DNA of 63,688 nucleotides from Specibacter cremeus (GCF_003946885.1 NZ_RWKQ01000007.1:1-63688); one strand, 5' to 3'; positions 17,539-26,984 are shown, counted from the first letter of the stretch. Numbers and translations are program-made. The notes: generated by a model from the sequence alone, not told the origin.

Positions 17539-18441
17539 CTACTTCGGCAGCCGCGCGGTGTACTCGCCCAACCAGGCGCGCAGGTCGGCGCCCAGGTCCT
17601 CGCTTTCGCAGGCCAGCGTCACCACGGCCTTCAGGTAGCTGAGCTTGTCACCGGTGTCGTAGCGGCGGCCGCGGAACACGACGCCGTATACGCCCCCGCC
17701 CTCGCCGTCACGCGTGGCCAGGGTCTGCAGCGCGTCGGTCAGCTGGATCTCGTTGCCGCGTCCGGGCGGGGTGTTCTCGAGCACCTCGAACACGGAGGGG
17801 TGCAGCACGTACCGGCCGATCACGGCCAGGTTCGACGGCGCGTCGGCCACGGCCGGCTTCTCCACCAGCTGGTTGACACGCACGTAGTCCTCACCGTCGA
17901 TGACGCTCATGTCGGCGCACCCGTAGGCGGAGATCTTCTCCGGCTCGACCTCGATCAGGGCGATGACCGACCCGCCCGTCTTGGCCTGGACGTCGATCAT
18001 GGTGGTCAGCAACGGGTCGCGTTCGTCGATCAGGTCGTCGCCGAGCAGGACGGCGAACGGCTCGTTGCCCACGTGCGTCTTCGCGCGCAGCACGGCGTGT
18101 CCCAGCCCCTTCGGATCGCCCTGGCGCACGTAGTGGATCTCGCCCAGGTCGGTGGCAAGCTGGACGGCGGCCAGCCGCTCCGTGTCTCCCTTGTCCGCCA
18201 ATAGTTGTTCGGTGACGGGCACGCGGTCGAAATGGTCTTCGAGGGCCCGCTTGTTGCGGCCCGTGATCATCAGGACGTCGTCGAGCCCGGCATTGACGGC
18301 TTCCTGCACCACGTATTGGATGGCAGGTTTGTCCACGACGGGCAGCATTTCCTTGGGCATGGCCTTCGTGGCCGGCAGGAAGCGGGTGCCCAGCCCGGCG
18401 GCGGGGATGACGGCCTTGCGTACTCGAGGTGCAGATGTCAT
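17539..18441 (-). CDS. galU: UTP-glucose-1-phosphate uridylyltransferase
   Basis: 300 residues, the usual length. The nucleotidyltransferase signature AVIPAAGLGTRFLPATKAMPK is at the N-terminus, followed by VDKPAIQYVVQEAV, the UTP-binding GLGHAVLRA and the Mg-ligand LLGDDLID. It makes UDP-glucose for cell envelope polymers and trehalose or galactose metabolism. It is divergent from the 5-formyl-THF ligase gene, an arrangement common in actinobacteria. Confidence 0.95.
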   Translation of the reverse strand: MTSAPRVRKAVIPAAGLGTRFLPATKAMPKEMLPVVDKPAIQYVVQEAVNAGLDDVLMITGRNKRALEDHFDRVPVTEQLLADKGDTERLAAVQLATDLGEIHYVRQGDPKGLGHAVLRAKTHVGNEPFAVLLGDDLIDERDPLLTTMIDVQAKTGGSVIALIEVEPEKISAYGCADMSVIDGEDYVRVNQLVEKPAVADAPSNLAVIGRYVLHPSVFEVLENTPPGRGNEIQLTDALQTLATRDGEGGGVYGVVFRGRRYDTGDKLSYLKAVVTLACESEDLGADLRAWLGEYTARLPK

Positions 18442-18520
18442 TACCCTAGGCTAGCGGAGAACGCCGGATTGCCGCGGGTGCGCCGGCTTTTGCGCGCGCG
18501 GCACGAATCGAAGGGACACC

Positions 18521-19156
18521 ATGGGAAGCCCGGACAAGGCCACGTGGCGGGAGCGGTTGCGCGCGGCGCGCGCCCTGATGGACGACGACGACCGTCGCCT
18601 GGCTGGCGACCGGCTGGCCACCGCCGGGCTCGCGTGGGTGGCGGACGTGTCCCGTCCCGGCCGTGCCGACGACGGTTGGGCCGTCTGTTGCTACCTGTCC
18701 GCCGGCACCGAACCGCCCACACCGGCGCTGTTGGCCGCCCTGGTCCAGGCCGGGTACCGTGTGCTGGTGCCCGTGTGCGAACCCGGATTCCAGCTGTCCT
18801 GGGCGCGGTGGTTCCCCGGCGTCCGGATGGCGCGGAGCCCGCTGGCGCCCGTGCTGGAACCGGTCGGGCCGCGGTTCCCGTTCGACGCCGTCGGCCCCGT
18901 GGCCGGCATCCTGCTGCCGGCCCTGGCCGTGGATCTCTCGGGCGTCCGGCTGGGCCAGGGCGGGGGCTACTACGACCGGTTTCTGGCAACGGCCGGCACC
19001 CATCCGCGTGCCGCCGTCGTCCATGACACCGAGGTGCTGCCGGCCGGGACGCTGCCGCACGATGCCCTCGACCGGCCCGTCGACTACATCGTCAGCCCGG
19101 GTGGCGTCCGCAGGATCGGTGGGCTGGACACGCCCGGCGGTGTGGGCAGGAAATAG
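18521..19156 (+). CDS. 5-formyltetrahydrofolate cyclo-ligase
   Basis: 211 residues. The substrate/ATP motifs are present: WRERLRAARALM at the N-terminus, VCCYLSAGTEPPTPAL, and the diagnostic LGQGGGYYDRFL near residue 147. It converts 5-formyl-THF to 5,10-methenyl-THF with ATP hydrolysis. The ATG at 18521 follows an AGGGACACC ribosome-binding site. The CIRCE-controlled zinc-ribbon gene follows, but has its own promoter. Confidence 0.93.
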   Translation: MGSPDKATWRERLRAARALMDDDDRRLAGDRLATAGLAWVADVSRPGRADDGWAVCCYLSAGTEPPTPALLAALVQAGYRVLVPVCEPGFQLSWARWFPGVRMARSPLAPVLEPVGPRFPFDAVGPVAGILLPALAVDLSGVRLGQGGGYYDRFLATAGTHPRAAVVHDTEVLPAGTLPHDALDRPVDYIVSPGGVRRIGGLDTPGGVGRK

Positions 19157-19166
19157 ATCGGGCCCC

Positions 19167-19194
19167 TTGGCCGTTTCATCCAAAGTGCTAGAAT
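19167..19194 (+). promoter_or_regulatory. Promoter of the zinc-ribbon (Ruc-like) gene
   Basis: TTGGCC (19167-19172) and TAGAAT (19189-19194) are 16 bases apart. The -10 abuts the CIRCE operator that begins at 19194. Confidence 0.65.
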
Positions 19195-19220
19195 TGGCAC
19201 TCGGGGCATGGGACTGCTAA
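19194..19220 (+). promoter_or_regulatory. CIRCE-type HrcA operator before the zinc-ribbon gene
   Basis: TTGGCACTC, nine bases, GACTGCTAA. This matches the CIRCE consensus TTAGCACTC-N9-GAGTGCTAA with one mismatch in each arm, and resembles the two sites in front of groES in this window. It places the gene in the HrcA heat-shock regulon. Confidence 0.75.
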
Positions 19221-19272
19221 CGTTCATCGGTTGCGGCCATGGCCCCAACGCTTGTTTTCAGGAGGAAATTCA

Positions 19273-19575
19273 GTGCCCACTTACGCCTACGCCTGCACGG
19301 ACTGCCAGCACGCCTTCGACGCCCGGCAGTCCTTCAGTGACGACTCCCTGACGGTCTGCCCGGAATGCAGCGGCAAATTGCGCAAGAAGTTCAACTCGGT
19401 CGGCGTGGTCTTCAAGGGCTCGGGTTTCTACCGCACGGACTCCCGCGACGGCAAGGGCGGCAGCATGGTCCCCGCCAAGCCGGCGGCCCCAAGCGACTCG
19501 TCGGCCACCGCCGCCCCGGCGACCCCGGCCGCCTCCACCGCGCCGGCCAAGGTGCCGGCGCCCGTCGCGGGCTAG
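19273..19575 (+). CDS. FmdB-type zinc-ribbon protein, Ruc-like redox chaperone
   Basis: 100 residues. The N-terminal zinc ribbon starts MPTYAYACTDCQHAFDARQS, with Cys8, Cys11, Cys29 and Cys32. The strongly conserved KKFNSVGVVFKGSGFYRTD follows, then a low-complexity Ala/Pro/Ser tail (about 63-100) that should be disordered. This is the layout of mycobacterial Rv0991c (Ruc), an oxidation-activated chaperone under HrcA control that lies beside the 5-formyl-THF ligase and galU. Here the neighbours and a CIRCE site are the same. The start is GTG 19273, seven bases after AGGAGGA. Confidence 0.85.
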   Translation: MPTYAYACTDCQHAFDARQSFSDDSLTVCPECSGKLRKKFNSVGVVFKGSGFYRTDSRDGKGGSMVPAKPAAPSDSSATAAPATPAASTAPAKVPAPVAG

Positions 19576-19758
19576 TCCCCAGCTCCTCCCCGCTGACGCC
19601 GCGCGAGCGCGTCATCAGCGGGGCCCCTCGGAGCTGTGGGCCCACCCAGCCCTCCCGAAGAAGCGGCCCGTCCTGCACAGGCGGTGCCCGTGCGGTACCT
19701 GTCCACAGGCGGACCGCGACGCCTGGCACGGACACGGCACCGCATCTACCGTGGGCGG

Positions 19759-20490
19759 ATGAAACGAACTGCTCCCCCACGCCGGACCCCGCCGCGGACC
19801 GGCTTCGCGCCGGGTGCGGCCTGGTCCCGCCGGCCGCCGCAAACACCGTGGTCCCGGTTGGGCCGGTGGATCAGGCGCCGTCGCCGGCTCGTGGCCTCGC
19901 TCCTGCTCTGTGCCGCCGCCGCCCTGGCCGTCCAGCAATTGACCCCCGCGGCCGCCGTGACGGTCTCCATCCCGGCCGCCGCGCGCGACCTCCCCGCCGG
20001 TCATGTGCTCGCCGCGGGTGACATCACGACAATGCCCATCGCCCCGTCCGCGGTGCCCGATGGCACCCTGGCCGTTGCCGGCTCCTGGCCGGGACGGCAG
20101 CTTTCCGGCCCGCTGCGGCGCGGCGAACCACTGACCGACGCGTCCCTCATGGGCGACGGGTTGCTGGTCGGGGCGCCGCCGGGCAGCCAGGCCGTGCCCG
20201 TCCGGCTGGCCGATGCGGGCACCGTGCGGCTCATCCGCCAGGGCCAGTTGGTGAACGTCGTCCTCTCCAGCACGACGGGCCTGGACGGGCCGACCACGGA
20301 CCGGGTGCTGGCGGAGGCCGTGCCCGTGCTCTGGACACCGGCGAACGGCGGATCCGCGGCGCCGGGGCTGTTGCCGGCGCGGGACGTCGACGGGCTGGTG
20401 GTCGTGGCCGCGCTGCCGGACCAGGCACTGCGCCTGGCCGGCGCCTCGGCCCGGGGGAAGGTGTTCCTGGTGCTGGTGGGCTCCGGCTAG
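19759..20490 (+). CDS. SAF-domain, CpaB-like membrane-anchored protein
   Basis: 243 residues. A basic Pro-rich N-terminus is followed by one membrane segment (LVASLLLCAAAALAVQQL, about 45-62). A SAF domain then reads AARDLPAGHVLAAGDI and WPGRQLSGPLRRGEPL, with a C-terminal RcpC-like part (RLIRQGQLVNVVLS, VVVAALPDQALRLAGA). CpaB proteins belong to tad-type Flp pilus assembly, but no other tad gene is nearby, so the role is unknown. The start at 19759 gives the charged tail before the membrane segment. Confidence 0.75.
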   Translation: MKRTAPPRRTPPRTGFAPGAAWSRRPPQTPWSRLGRWIRRRRRLVASLLLCAAAALAVQQLTPAAAVTVSIPAAARDLPAGHVLAAGDITTMPIAPSAVPDGTLAVAGSWPGRQLSGPLRRGEPLTDASLMGDGLLVGAPPGSQAVPVRLADAGTVRLIRQGQLVNVVLSSTTGLDGPTTDRVLAEAVPVLWTPANGGSAAPGLLPARDVDGLVVVAALPDQALRLAGASARGKVFLVLVGSG

Positions 20491-21011
20491 CGCAGCCGGT
20501 TGGCCCTGCGGAACGCCTTGGCCTCGGCGAAGTACCTGGTTGACGGGGCCAGGTAGCACAGCACCATGCCGGCGATGCCGAGCACGACCTGGACAATGGT
20601 GAAGATGCCGGCCGGGAAGCCGACGCCCACCAGCTGGTAGAGCGAGATGACGGCCAGCACGGAACCCGTGATGCGGGCCCAGTTCATGCCCTTCCGGAGG
20701 AACAACGCGATGAGGATGTAGAGGACCAGGCCGAAGACGGTGATCAGCGAGACCGTGACGATGGAAAATGTCTGGGCGGCCTCGGCCGAGCCGGCCGGCA
20801 CGTTCTGGCCCTTCAGCTGGTTCTCGATCTGCCGCAGCACCTCGGCCGACGACACGTGGATGAGGTTGAAGATGCCGCTGATGAGGTGGAACAGGGCCGC
20901 GGCGAGGACCAGCCAGTACGCGCGCTGCACGGTGGACGGTACGGTCGGCCGGGGACCGGCGTCGAACCTCCCCTCCCCGGGATTGTAGCTGGGCATTCCT
21001 GACATGCTCAT
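20487..21011 (-). CDS. Four-helix membrane protein of unknown function
   Basis: 174 residues with about four hydrophobic segments (residues 33-52, 82-105, 110-130, 137-157) and short loops. A PSYNPGEG cytosolic start is common to actinobacterial small membrane proteins. The C-terminus is basic (AFRRANRLR). It overlaps the tail of the convergent SAF gene by 4 bases. I do not recognise a function. Confidence 0.7.
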   Translation of the reverse strand: MSMSGMPSYNPGEGRFDAGPRPTVPSTVQRAYWLVLAAALFHLISGIFNLIHVSSAEVLRQIENQLKGQNVPAGSAEAAQTFSIVTVSLITVFGLVLYILIALFLRKGMNWARITGSVLAVISLYQLVGVGFPAGIFTIVQVVLGIAGMVLCYLAPSTRYFAEAKAFRRANRLR

Positions 21012-21077
21012 GGCCTCGCTCCTTGGTCGGTTCCTTGGTCGGCTATTCTGGCGGGTGCGCAGGCCCGGCCGGGCTTC

Positions 21078-24000
21078 CTACCCCCAGTGGGGCGGCTTGT
21101 TGTCCTTCAGCCAGGCGTCACGCCCGGCATCCTCGGGCTTGTCCCCCCACGTGTGCCCCTCATCACCGGGCGCCACGGTGGGCAGGATGCCACCGGCCGG
21201 GCCGGTGGCGCCGGCCGTGGGCGACTCCGGCGCCCCATCCCCGGTCGGTGCCTCGGCCGATTCGGCCGGCTCGGCCGGTTCGATGTCGGTGGTCGCTTTC
21301 GCGGCGTCCGCCGTTTCGGTGACGGGGGCGTGCGACCTTCGTGATGCGGACACGGTGTTGGCACTTTCTGCGGGAGTGTCGATGGCGGCCACGGTGGACG
21401 TGTCCAGCGGGGTGCCGAGCAGCGACGGCAGCTCGTCGGCGTGCGTGGACAGGGACAGGTAGCGGCCGATCCGGTCGGCACAGCCCGAGGGGTCCGTGAA
21501 GACCTCGATGGTCCACAGCGGCACGTACCGCCACCCCATCTTCTCGAGCATCTGCGGACGCAGCCGGCTGCGCTCCCGCACACTCATGCCCTGGTACTTT
21601 GCCGTACCGTCGTATTCGACGGCGACCGGGACGGGAATCTCCGCGTCGTCGCGGCCCAGCAGCTGCACCGGGTCGGTGGCGGCGACCAGGTCCAGCGCCC
21701 CGTCGTAGTGGTGCCACACGCGCGCACCGCGGGCTCGCAGGCGCTCGGCCAGATCCGCGACGAGCGGGTCTGCGCCGCTGGCCCGTTCGCGTTCGGCTGC
21801 CCGGGTCGCCGTGGAGCCGAGCAGCGAGTTGCCGGCCAGTTCGCGGTCCAGCAGCTCGTAGAAGTCCACGGCACCGTGGCTGAGCCGTTCGGCGTCCAGG
21901 TCCTCGGGCCGGAAACACGTGATGACATGCAGGTGCCGGCGGGCACGTGAGAAGGCCAGCGCGAACTTGGCCCGGCCGTCGGGTTCGGACAACGGCCCGA
22001 AGCTGTGCAGCACGCGCCCGTGCGGTGTTCGGCCGAAGCCCAGCGAGAAGATCACGTGGTCGCGCACCAGCCCGGCCGCCCGCGCCAATGTCACGACCCG
22101 GAATGATTCGGGACCGGAGTCAAAGAACGGGGCCAGCAGCGGATGGTTGGGCATCTGCAACCTGATGGCCTGGGCCACCCGGACGGCGTGCTGGTCGCTG
22201 GCCGTGATGACCGCCAGCGATTCGCGCGGGCGCACCCGGGCATGTTCGAAGACCAGATCGACGACGCGATTGACCTCGGCCACGACGGACTCGACGCCGC
22301 CGCTTCCGGCCCCCGGCAGGCCGGTGCCGTCCGGCAGGTAGTCCACCGTCAGGGACCGATCGATGCCCGTGATGGCCCGCCCGTCGGGCAGCCGGCCCAG
22401 CTGGTCGTCGTAGAAGCCGCCGCTCAGCTGCAGCACCAGGTCCTCGTCGACGGCCCGGTACGCCACCGTCAACCGGTGCCGCGGCAGCACCCGCGACAGG
22501 GCGCCGAGCACGCTCTCCAGCGGGTGCCCGGTGGCGGCGGACTCCCGGGATGCGACGGCCACGCTGAAGCTGCGCGGGGCGGCGGTCTGCTCGTCACCGA
22601 ACGCCACGACCTGGCGGGCGCGGGCCAGGGACGGGAGCGCGGATTGCAGCGATGTCGATTCGGCGTCAAGCACCACGACCGTGTCGAAGCGGTGGGCGTG
22701 GGGCAGCACGGACGGGACCACGAGCGGGCTGGCCGTGAACACCGGCACCAGGTTCCGCACCAGGTCGGGCGCCTGTGCGTCCAACGCGTCGAGGGTGACG
22801 CGCCCGTCCTTGAGCAGGTTTCGCAGCAGCTCCCCCTGCCGGTCCTTGCCACCGACGATGCCGGCCCAGTCCCGGGCCAGCTTCCACCGGATGCGGGCCG
22901 GGCCACTGGCCACGTGCGTCTGGTCCGCGAGGCGGAACTCCGCCTCCAGGCGGCGGAGGTTCTCGCCGTCGGACATGGCCAGATAGTCGTCGCCGCTGAT
23001 CATGGCCTCCAGGGCCGACTGCCACCACGCCAATTCCAGTTCGGAGCCCGTCTCCGCGGGCCCGGTCTCGCGCGCGGCCAGGTCGTCCAGCAGGTCGCCG
23101 AGCCCGTGCTCGCGCATGTTCTCCAGCAGCAGCGTGCGTTCCGGCAGGCTCTCCAGCGTGGCCCGGTCCTGGCAGAGCGCCTCGAGCCGGCCGACGAGTT
23201 CCTCGGCGTTGGCGTTGGCCAGGTCGCCGCCGTCGACCGTCCGCTCCAGTGCCGACCCGAGTTCGGTCAGCTGGGCGTTCAACTCGTCATAGGTGGCGCT
23301 CAACTCGGCCAGCCCGGTCGGCACCGTCGGATGCCGCTGGCTGGTGGCCATCTTCTCCCATGCCTCGCGCTGGTCGCGCACGTTGACCAGGGAGCCGTGC
23401 AGGTCATCGATGTGCACGCCGCGCCGGACGTATTCGCGCGCCGCACGACGCCCGCGGGCGCGCGCCATGGCCGGGACGTCGACGCCGTGTTCGCGGCGCC
23501 ACGCCGCGCTTGCCGTGGCCGCGATCATGTCCGCCACGGGGCGGTCGAAGACGTCCGTTTCGAACTTGTCCAGGCTTTCACGCACGGCGACCAGCAACTC
23601 CAGCTGGCGGCCCCACGCGGCGAACGTGCCGCCCTGCCGGATCTGCGAGAACTCGGCCACCTGGTGCATCTTGTCCGCGAACGCCGGCACGGAGCGCAAC
23701 AGCCGGTCGGCCAGCGCGTACGCCGCCTCGGTCTCCTTGCGCGTGACCAGTCGCGCCCCATGCCAGGCGCTGGACGTGGACGCCCGGGTGAATGCACCGA
23801 GTTCGGCGGCCCGGCGCAACCGGCCGGCCAGCTCGTCCCGGTCCTTGATGGCGTCGAGCACGCTGCGCTTGAGCCGGACGGTCGTGGCCGGTGCCGGGTG
23901 GATCGAGGTCAGTTCGGCCAGCGACTGCATGGCCTCGTAAGGCGAGCAGCCCCACCGTTCGCGCACGTCGTGCAGGCTGGCCACATGGTCCATCAGCTGG

Positions 24001-25238
24001 TGCCGGTGGTCGGTCAGGGTCGCATACAGGTTCGCCAGCTCCGGCTGGGTGGCCTTCTCGTTGCGGGTGATCGCGCGGACCAGCTGCGAGCGGAGCTGTT
24101 GCGGCCCGGTCTGGGCGCCCAGTTGCAGGGCCAGGGAGTCCAGGCCCAGTTCGCCGAGTCGCTTCGCCAGTTCGTTCAACGTGGCGCGCCGTTCGCCCAC
24201 CACGAGCACGGTCTTGCCGTCGAACACGAGCTCGGCGATGGCGTTGATGGCCGTCTGCGTCTGTCCGGTGCCGGGAGGCGTGGACACGAGCACGGATTCG
24301 CCGGCCCGGATCAGGTCGAGCACGTACTGCTGTTGCGGATCGGCGTCCAGGACGAGCATTTCATCGGCCGGGTCGCGCTTGTCGAGGGGCACGAACCGGG
24401 ACCGGTCGGGTTCCAGCTCGACCGGCAGCACGTCCCCATCGCTGTTCAGGCGCAGCTTGTCGACGAGTTCATTGCCGGCCAGCAGCGCCGGGTCGGCCAG
24501 GTTGTCGGCCAGGAACGCGAACGCGGACACCAGCAGGCTGTGCTCCACCGTGGCGCCCGGGATGCCGGAGAGCAGGTTGCGCAGCCGGTCCAGCACGGGA
24601 GCGGGGTCGAAGCGGGCCGTGCTGTAGGCGAGCCGGGCGAGCCCCTGCGCGTCGACGCCGATGCCCGCCTGGCGCAGGTGCCGCACCAGCGCGGGGTTGA
24701 CGCGTGCCTGTTCCATGAGCTGCAGCTCGTAGTCGCCCTGGCCCGGGCGGGCGGTGAGTGCGACGCCGGCCAGCAGCACGGGCGCGCACACGTCACCGCT
24801 GTTTTCACCCGCCACGGCGGACCAGCGCACGATCCCGGCGGCGAGGTGGCCGACGTCGATCCCGCGGTCGCTGCTCATTTCGAAGATCTTGGCCCGCAAC
24901 CCGGTGGCGGCCCGCTTGGCGGCCGCGTATTCGCCCGGTTCACGCAGCAGCGTGGACAACCGGGTCTTGCGCCCGGCCAGCAGTTGCGCGAGTCCGGAGG
25001 GATGCGCATGGGTCAGGTCGATGGTGCCCTCGGGCGTTTTCACATAGCCCAGGGCGGTGTCGGGGCCGGCGTACGAATCCAATCCGGCCAGCCATATTTG
25101 AAGCTCCGACGAGCTCCCGGCGGGATTCGGCTGTTCGGACACGAGTGCCTTCTTCTCTGCGCTTGATTTCTCGAGGCTTGATTTCTCTAAGCCTGATTTC
25201 TCTAGGCTGGAGCGAAACGATCTGGACCACACGGACAT
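21078..25238 (-). CDS. SF1 helicase-like protein fused to a PD-(D/E)xK nuclease-like domain
   Basis: 1386 residues from the ATG at 25238. The N-terminus carries three LEKS[SG] repeats (about 12-26). The helicase core has a Walker A-like loop, STPPGTGQTQTAINAIAEL (319-337), in which Gln326 stands where Lys is expected. A Walker B-like VVVLDAEST (854-862), motif III VVAFGDEQ and the C-terminal FALAFSRARRHLHVITCF (motif VI) follow, with a coiled, charged insertion between (about 390-800). Residues 1150-1265 resemble an MTES_1575/Vsr-like nuclease: ALDLVAA (Asp1183), VAVEYDG (Glu1208, Asp1210), LEKMGWRYVPLWTIEVF. The tail beyond 1290 is disordered. DNA repair or phage defence is possible; ATP use is doubtful if the Lys is really missing. 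Confidence 0.75.
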   Translation of the reverse strand: MSVWSRSFRSSLEKSGLEKSSLEKSSAEKKALVSEQPNPAGSSSELQIWLAGLDSYAGPDTALGYVKTPEGTIDLTHAHPSGLAQLLAGRKTRLSTLLREPGEYAAAKRAATGLRAKIFEMSSDRGIDVGHLAAGIVRWSAVAGENSGDVCAPVLLAGVALTARPGQGDYELQLMEQARVNPALVRHLRQAGIGVDAQGLARLAYSTARFDPAPVLDRLRNLLSGIPGATVEHSLLVSAFAFLADNLADPALLAGNELVDKLRLNSDGDVLPVELEPDRSRFVPLDKRDPADEMLVLDADPQQQYVLDLIRAGESVLVSTPPGTGQTQTAINAIAELVFDGKTVLVVGERRATLNELAKRLGELGLDSLALQLGAQTGPQQLRSQLVRAITRNEKATQPELANLYATLTDHRHQLMDHVASLHDVRERWGCSPYEAMQSLAELTSIHPAPATTVRLKRSVLDAIKDRDELAGRLRRAAELGAFTRASTSSAWHGARLVTRKETEAAYALADRLLRSVPAFADKMHQVAEFSQIRQGGTFAAWGRQLELLVAVRESLDKFETDVFDRPVADMIAATASAAWRREHGVDVPAMARARGRRAAREYVRRGVHIDDLHGSLVNVRDQREAWEKMATSQRHPTVPTGLAELSATYDELNAQLTELGSALERTVDGGDLANANAEELVGRLEALCQDRATLESLPERTLLLENMREHGLGDLLDDLAARETGPAETGSELELAWWQSALEAMISGDDYLAMSDGENLRRLEAEFRLADQTHVASGPARIRWKLARDWAGIVGGKDRQGELLRNLLKDGRVTLDALDAQAPDLVRNLVPVFTASPLVVPSVLPHAHRFDTVVVLDAESTSLQSALPSLARARQVVAFGDEQTAAPRSFSVAVASRESAATGHPLESVLGALSRVLPRHRLTVAYRAVDEDLVLQLSGGFYDDQLGRLPDGRAITGIDRSLTVDYLPDGTGLPGAGSGGVESVVAEVNRVVDLVFEHARVRPRESLAVITASDQHAVRVAQAIRLQMPNHPLLAPFFDSGPESFRVVTLARAAGLVRDHVIFSLGFGRTPHGRVLHSFGPLSEPDGRAKFALAFSRARRHLHVITCFRPEDLDAERLSHGAVDFYELLDRELAGNSLLGSTATRAAERERASGADPLVADLAERLRARGARVWHHYDGALDLVAATDPVQLLGRDDAEIPVPVAVEYDGTAKYQGMSVRERSRLRPQMLEKMGWRYVPLWTIEVFTDPSGCADRIGRYLSLSTHADELPSLLGTPLDTSTVAAIDTPAESANTVSASRRSHAPVTETADAAKATTDIEPAEPAESAEAPTGDGAPESPTAGATGPAGGILPTVAPGDEGHTWGDKPEDAGRDAWLKDNKPPHWG

Positions 25239-25349
25239 GCTCTCGAGGCTATCGCGACTGGTCCACGAATGCCTGCATGGCACACTGGGGGGCGCCGAAA
25301 TAGGCCGCAAGATACGGACATTCGGCGCGCCCCAGCGTCCAACGGCAGG

Positions 25350-26939
25350 CTATTCCCACTCGATGGTTCCCGGCGGCTTGGACGTGACATCGAGGACGAC
25401 CCGGTTGATGCCGTCCACCTCGTTGGTGATGCGATTGGAGATGCGGGCCAACAGGTCGTAGGGCAGGCGCGACCAGTCGGCGGTCATGGCATCCTCGCTG
25501 GAGACCGGCCGCAGCACGACCGGGTGACCGTAGGTGCGCCCATCACCCTGCACGCCCACGGACCGGACATCGGCCAGCAGCACCACCGGCATCTGCCACA
25601 CGTCGTTGTCCAGGCCGGCCGCCGTGAGCTCGGCGCGGGCGATGGCGTCGGCCCTGCGCAGCAGCGTCAGCCGTTCCTCATTGACGGCGCCGATGATGCG
25701 GATGCCCAGCCCCGGGCCGGGGAACGGCTGGCGGCCCACGATCTCGGCCGGCAGGCCGAGTTGGGCGCCGACGGCGCGGACCTCGTCCTTGAACAGCGCG
25801 CGCAACGGTTCGACCAGTTCGAACTGCATGTCCTCGGGCAGGCCGCCCACGTTGTGGTGGCTCTTGATGTTCGCGGCGCCCTCGCCGCCGCCCGATTCGA
25901 CGACGTCCGGGTACAGCGTGCCCTGGACCAGGAAGCGGACGGGTTCGCCGGCGTCGGCGGCCTCGGCCACGATGGCGGCCTCGGCGGCCTCGAACGCGCG
26001 AATGAACTCGCGGCCGATGATCTTGCGCTTCGTCTCCGGGTCGGTCACGCCGTCGAGGGCGGACAGGAAGCGGTCCTGCTCGTTGGCGACGTACAGCTTG
26101 GCGCCGGTGGCGGCGACGAAGTCGCGTTCCACCTGCTCGGCCTCGCCCTCACGCAACAGCCCGTGGTTGACGAACACGCACGTCAACTGTTCGCCGATCG
26201 CGTTCTGGACGAGCGCCGCGGCCACCGCGGAGTCGACGCCGCCGGACAGGCCGCAGATCGCCCGGGCCGTGCCGACCTGTTCGCGGATCCGCTCGACCTG
26301 GTCCTCGACGATGTTCCCCGTGGTCCAGTTGGCTTCCAGCTTGGCGCCGTTGAACAGGAAGTTCTCCAGGATCTGCTGGCCGTAATCGGAATGCTTGACC
26401 TCCGGATGCCACTGCACCCCGTACAGGCACTTCTCCTCGTAGGCGAACGCCGCAACGGGGGCGCCGGCGGTGGAAGCCAGCACGTCGAAGCCGTCGGGCG
26501 CCTGCTGCACGGAGTCACCATGGCTCATCCACGCGTTGTGGTGCGCGGGCGTGGCGGCCAGGATAGAGCGGCCCTCCCCGACCAGCGTCACCTCGGTTGC
26601 GCCGTACTCGCGCAGCCCGGTCTGTGCGACGGTGCCGCCGAGCGCCGCGGCCATGGCCTGGAACCCGTAGCAGATGCCCAGGACCGGCACGCCGGCCTCG
26701 AACAGGTCGGCACCCACGCTGGGGGCACCGTCGGCGTAGACGCTGGACGGGCCGCCGGAGAGGATGATGGCGGCGGGGTCCTTGGCGAGCAGCTGTTCGG
26801 TGGACAAGGTGTGCGGCACGATTTCCGAGTACACGTTGGCCTCGCGCACACGGCGTGCGATGAGCTGGGCGTATTGGGCACCGTAGTCCACAACCAGGAC
26901 GGGCTTCTGGGAAGTCTGGGCCGTAGCGGGATTAGTCAC
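25350..26939 (-). CDS. guaA: GMP synthase (glutamine-hydrolysing)
   Basis: 529 residues. The class I glutamine amidotransferase half has [13 protein letters not shown] (nucleophile Cys) and the His-Glu pair in [12 protein letters not shown]. The synthetase half has the P-loop [16 protein letters not shown] and the dimerisation domain [14 protein letters not shown]. It makes GMP from XMP and forms the last step of the pathway whose IMP dehydrogenase (guaB) lies 6 kb away. GTG start at 26939. Confidence 0.97.
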   Translation of the reverse strand: MTNPATAQTSQKPVLVVDYGAQYAQLIARRVREANVYSEIVPHTLSTEQLLAKDPAAIILSGGPSSVYADGAPSVGADLFEAGVPVLGICYGFQAMAAALGGTVAQTGLREYGATEVTLVGEGRSILAATPAHHNAWMSHGDSVQQAPDGFDVLASTAGAPVAAFAYEEKCLYGVQWHPEVKHSDYGQQILENFLFNGAKLEANWTTGNIVEDQVERIREQVGTARAICGLSGGVDSAVAAALVQNAIGEQLTCVFVNHGLLREGEAEQVERDFVAATGAKLYVANEQDRFLSALDGVTDPETKRKIIGREFIRAFEAAEAAIVAEAADAGEPVRFLVQGTLYPDVVESGGGEGAANIKSHHNVGGLPEDMQFELVEPLRALFKDEVRAVGAQLGLPAEIVGRQPFPGPGLGIRIIGAVNEERLTLLRRADAIARAELTAAGLDNDVWQMPVVLLADVRSVGVQGDGRTYGHPVVLRPVSSEDAMTADWSRLPYDLLARISNRITNEVDGINRVVLDVTSKPPGTIEWE

Positions 26940-26984
26940 TGTTCAATCTTAACGCACCGGGCGGGCCCGGCCGGGACCGCCCGG

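Noticed and set aside
22143-25166. 1007-residue ORF on the plus strand opposite the helicase-nuclease gene
   Set aside because: It is an antisense shadow in high-GC DNA: low-complexity Arg/Gly/Val/His composition, no motif, while the minus strand shows clear SF1 motifs.
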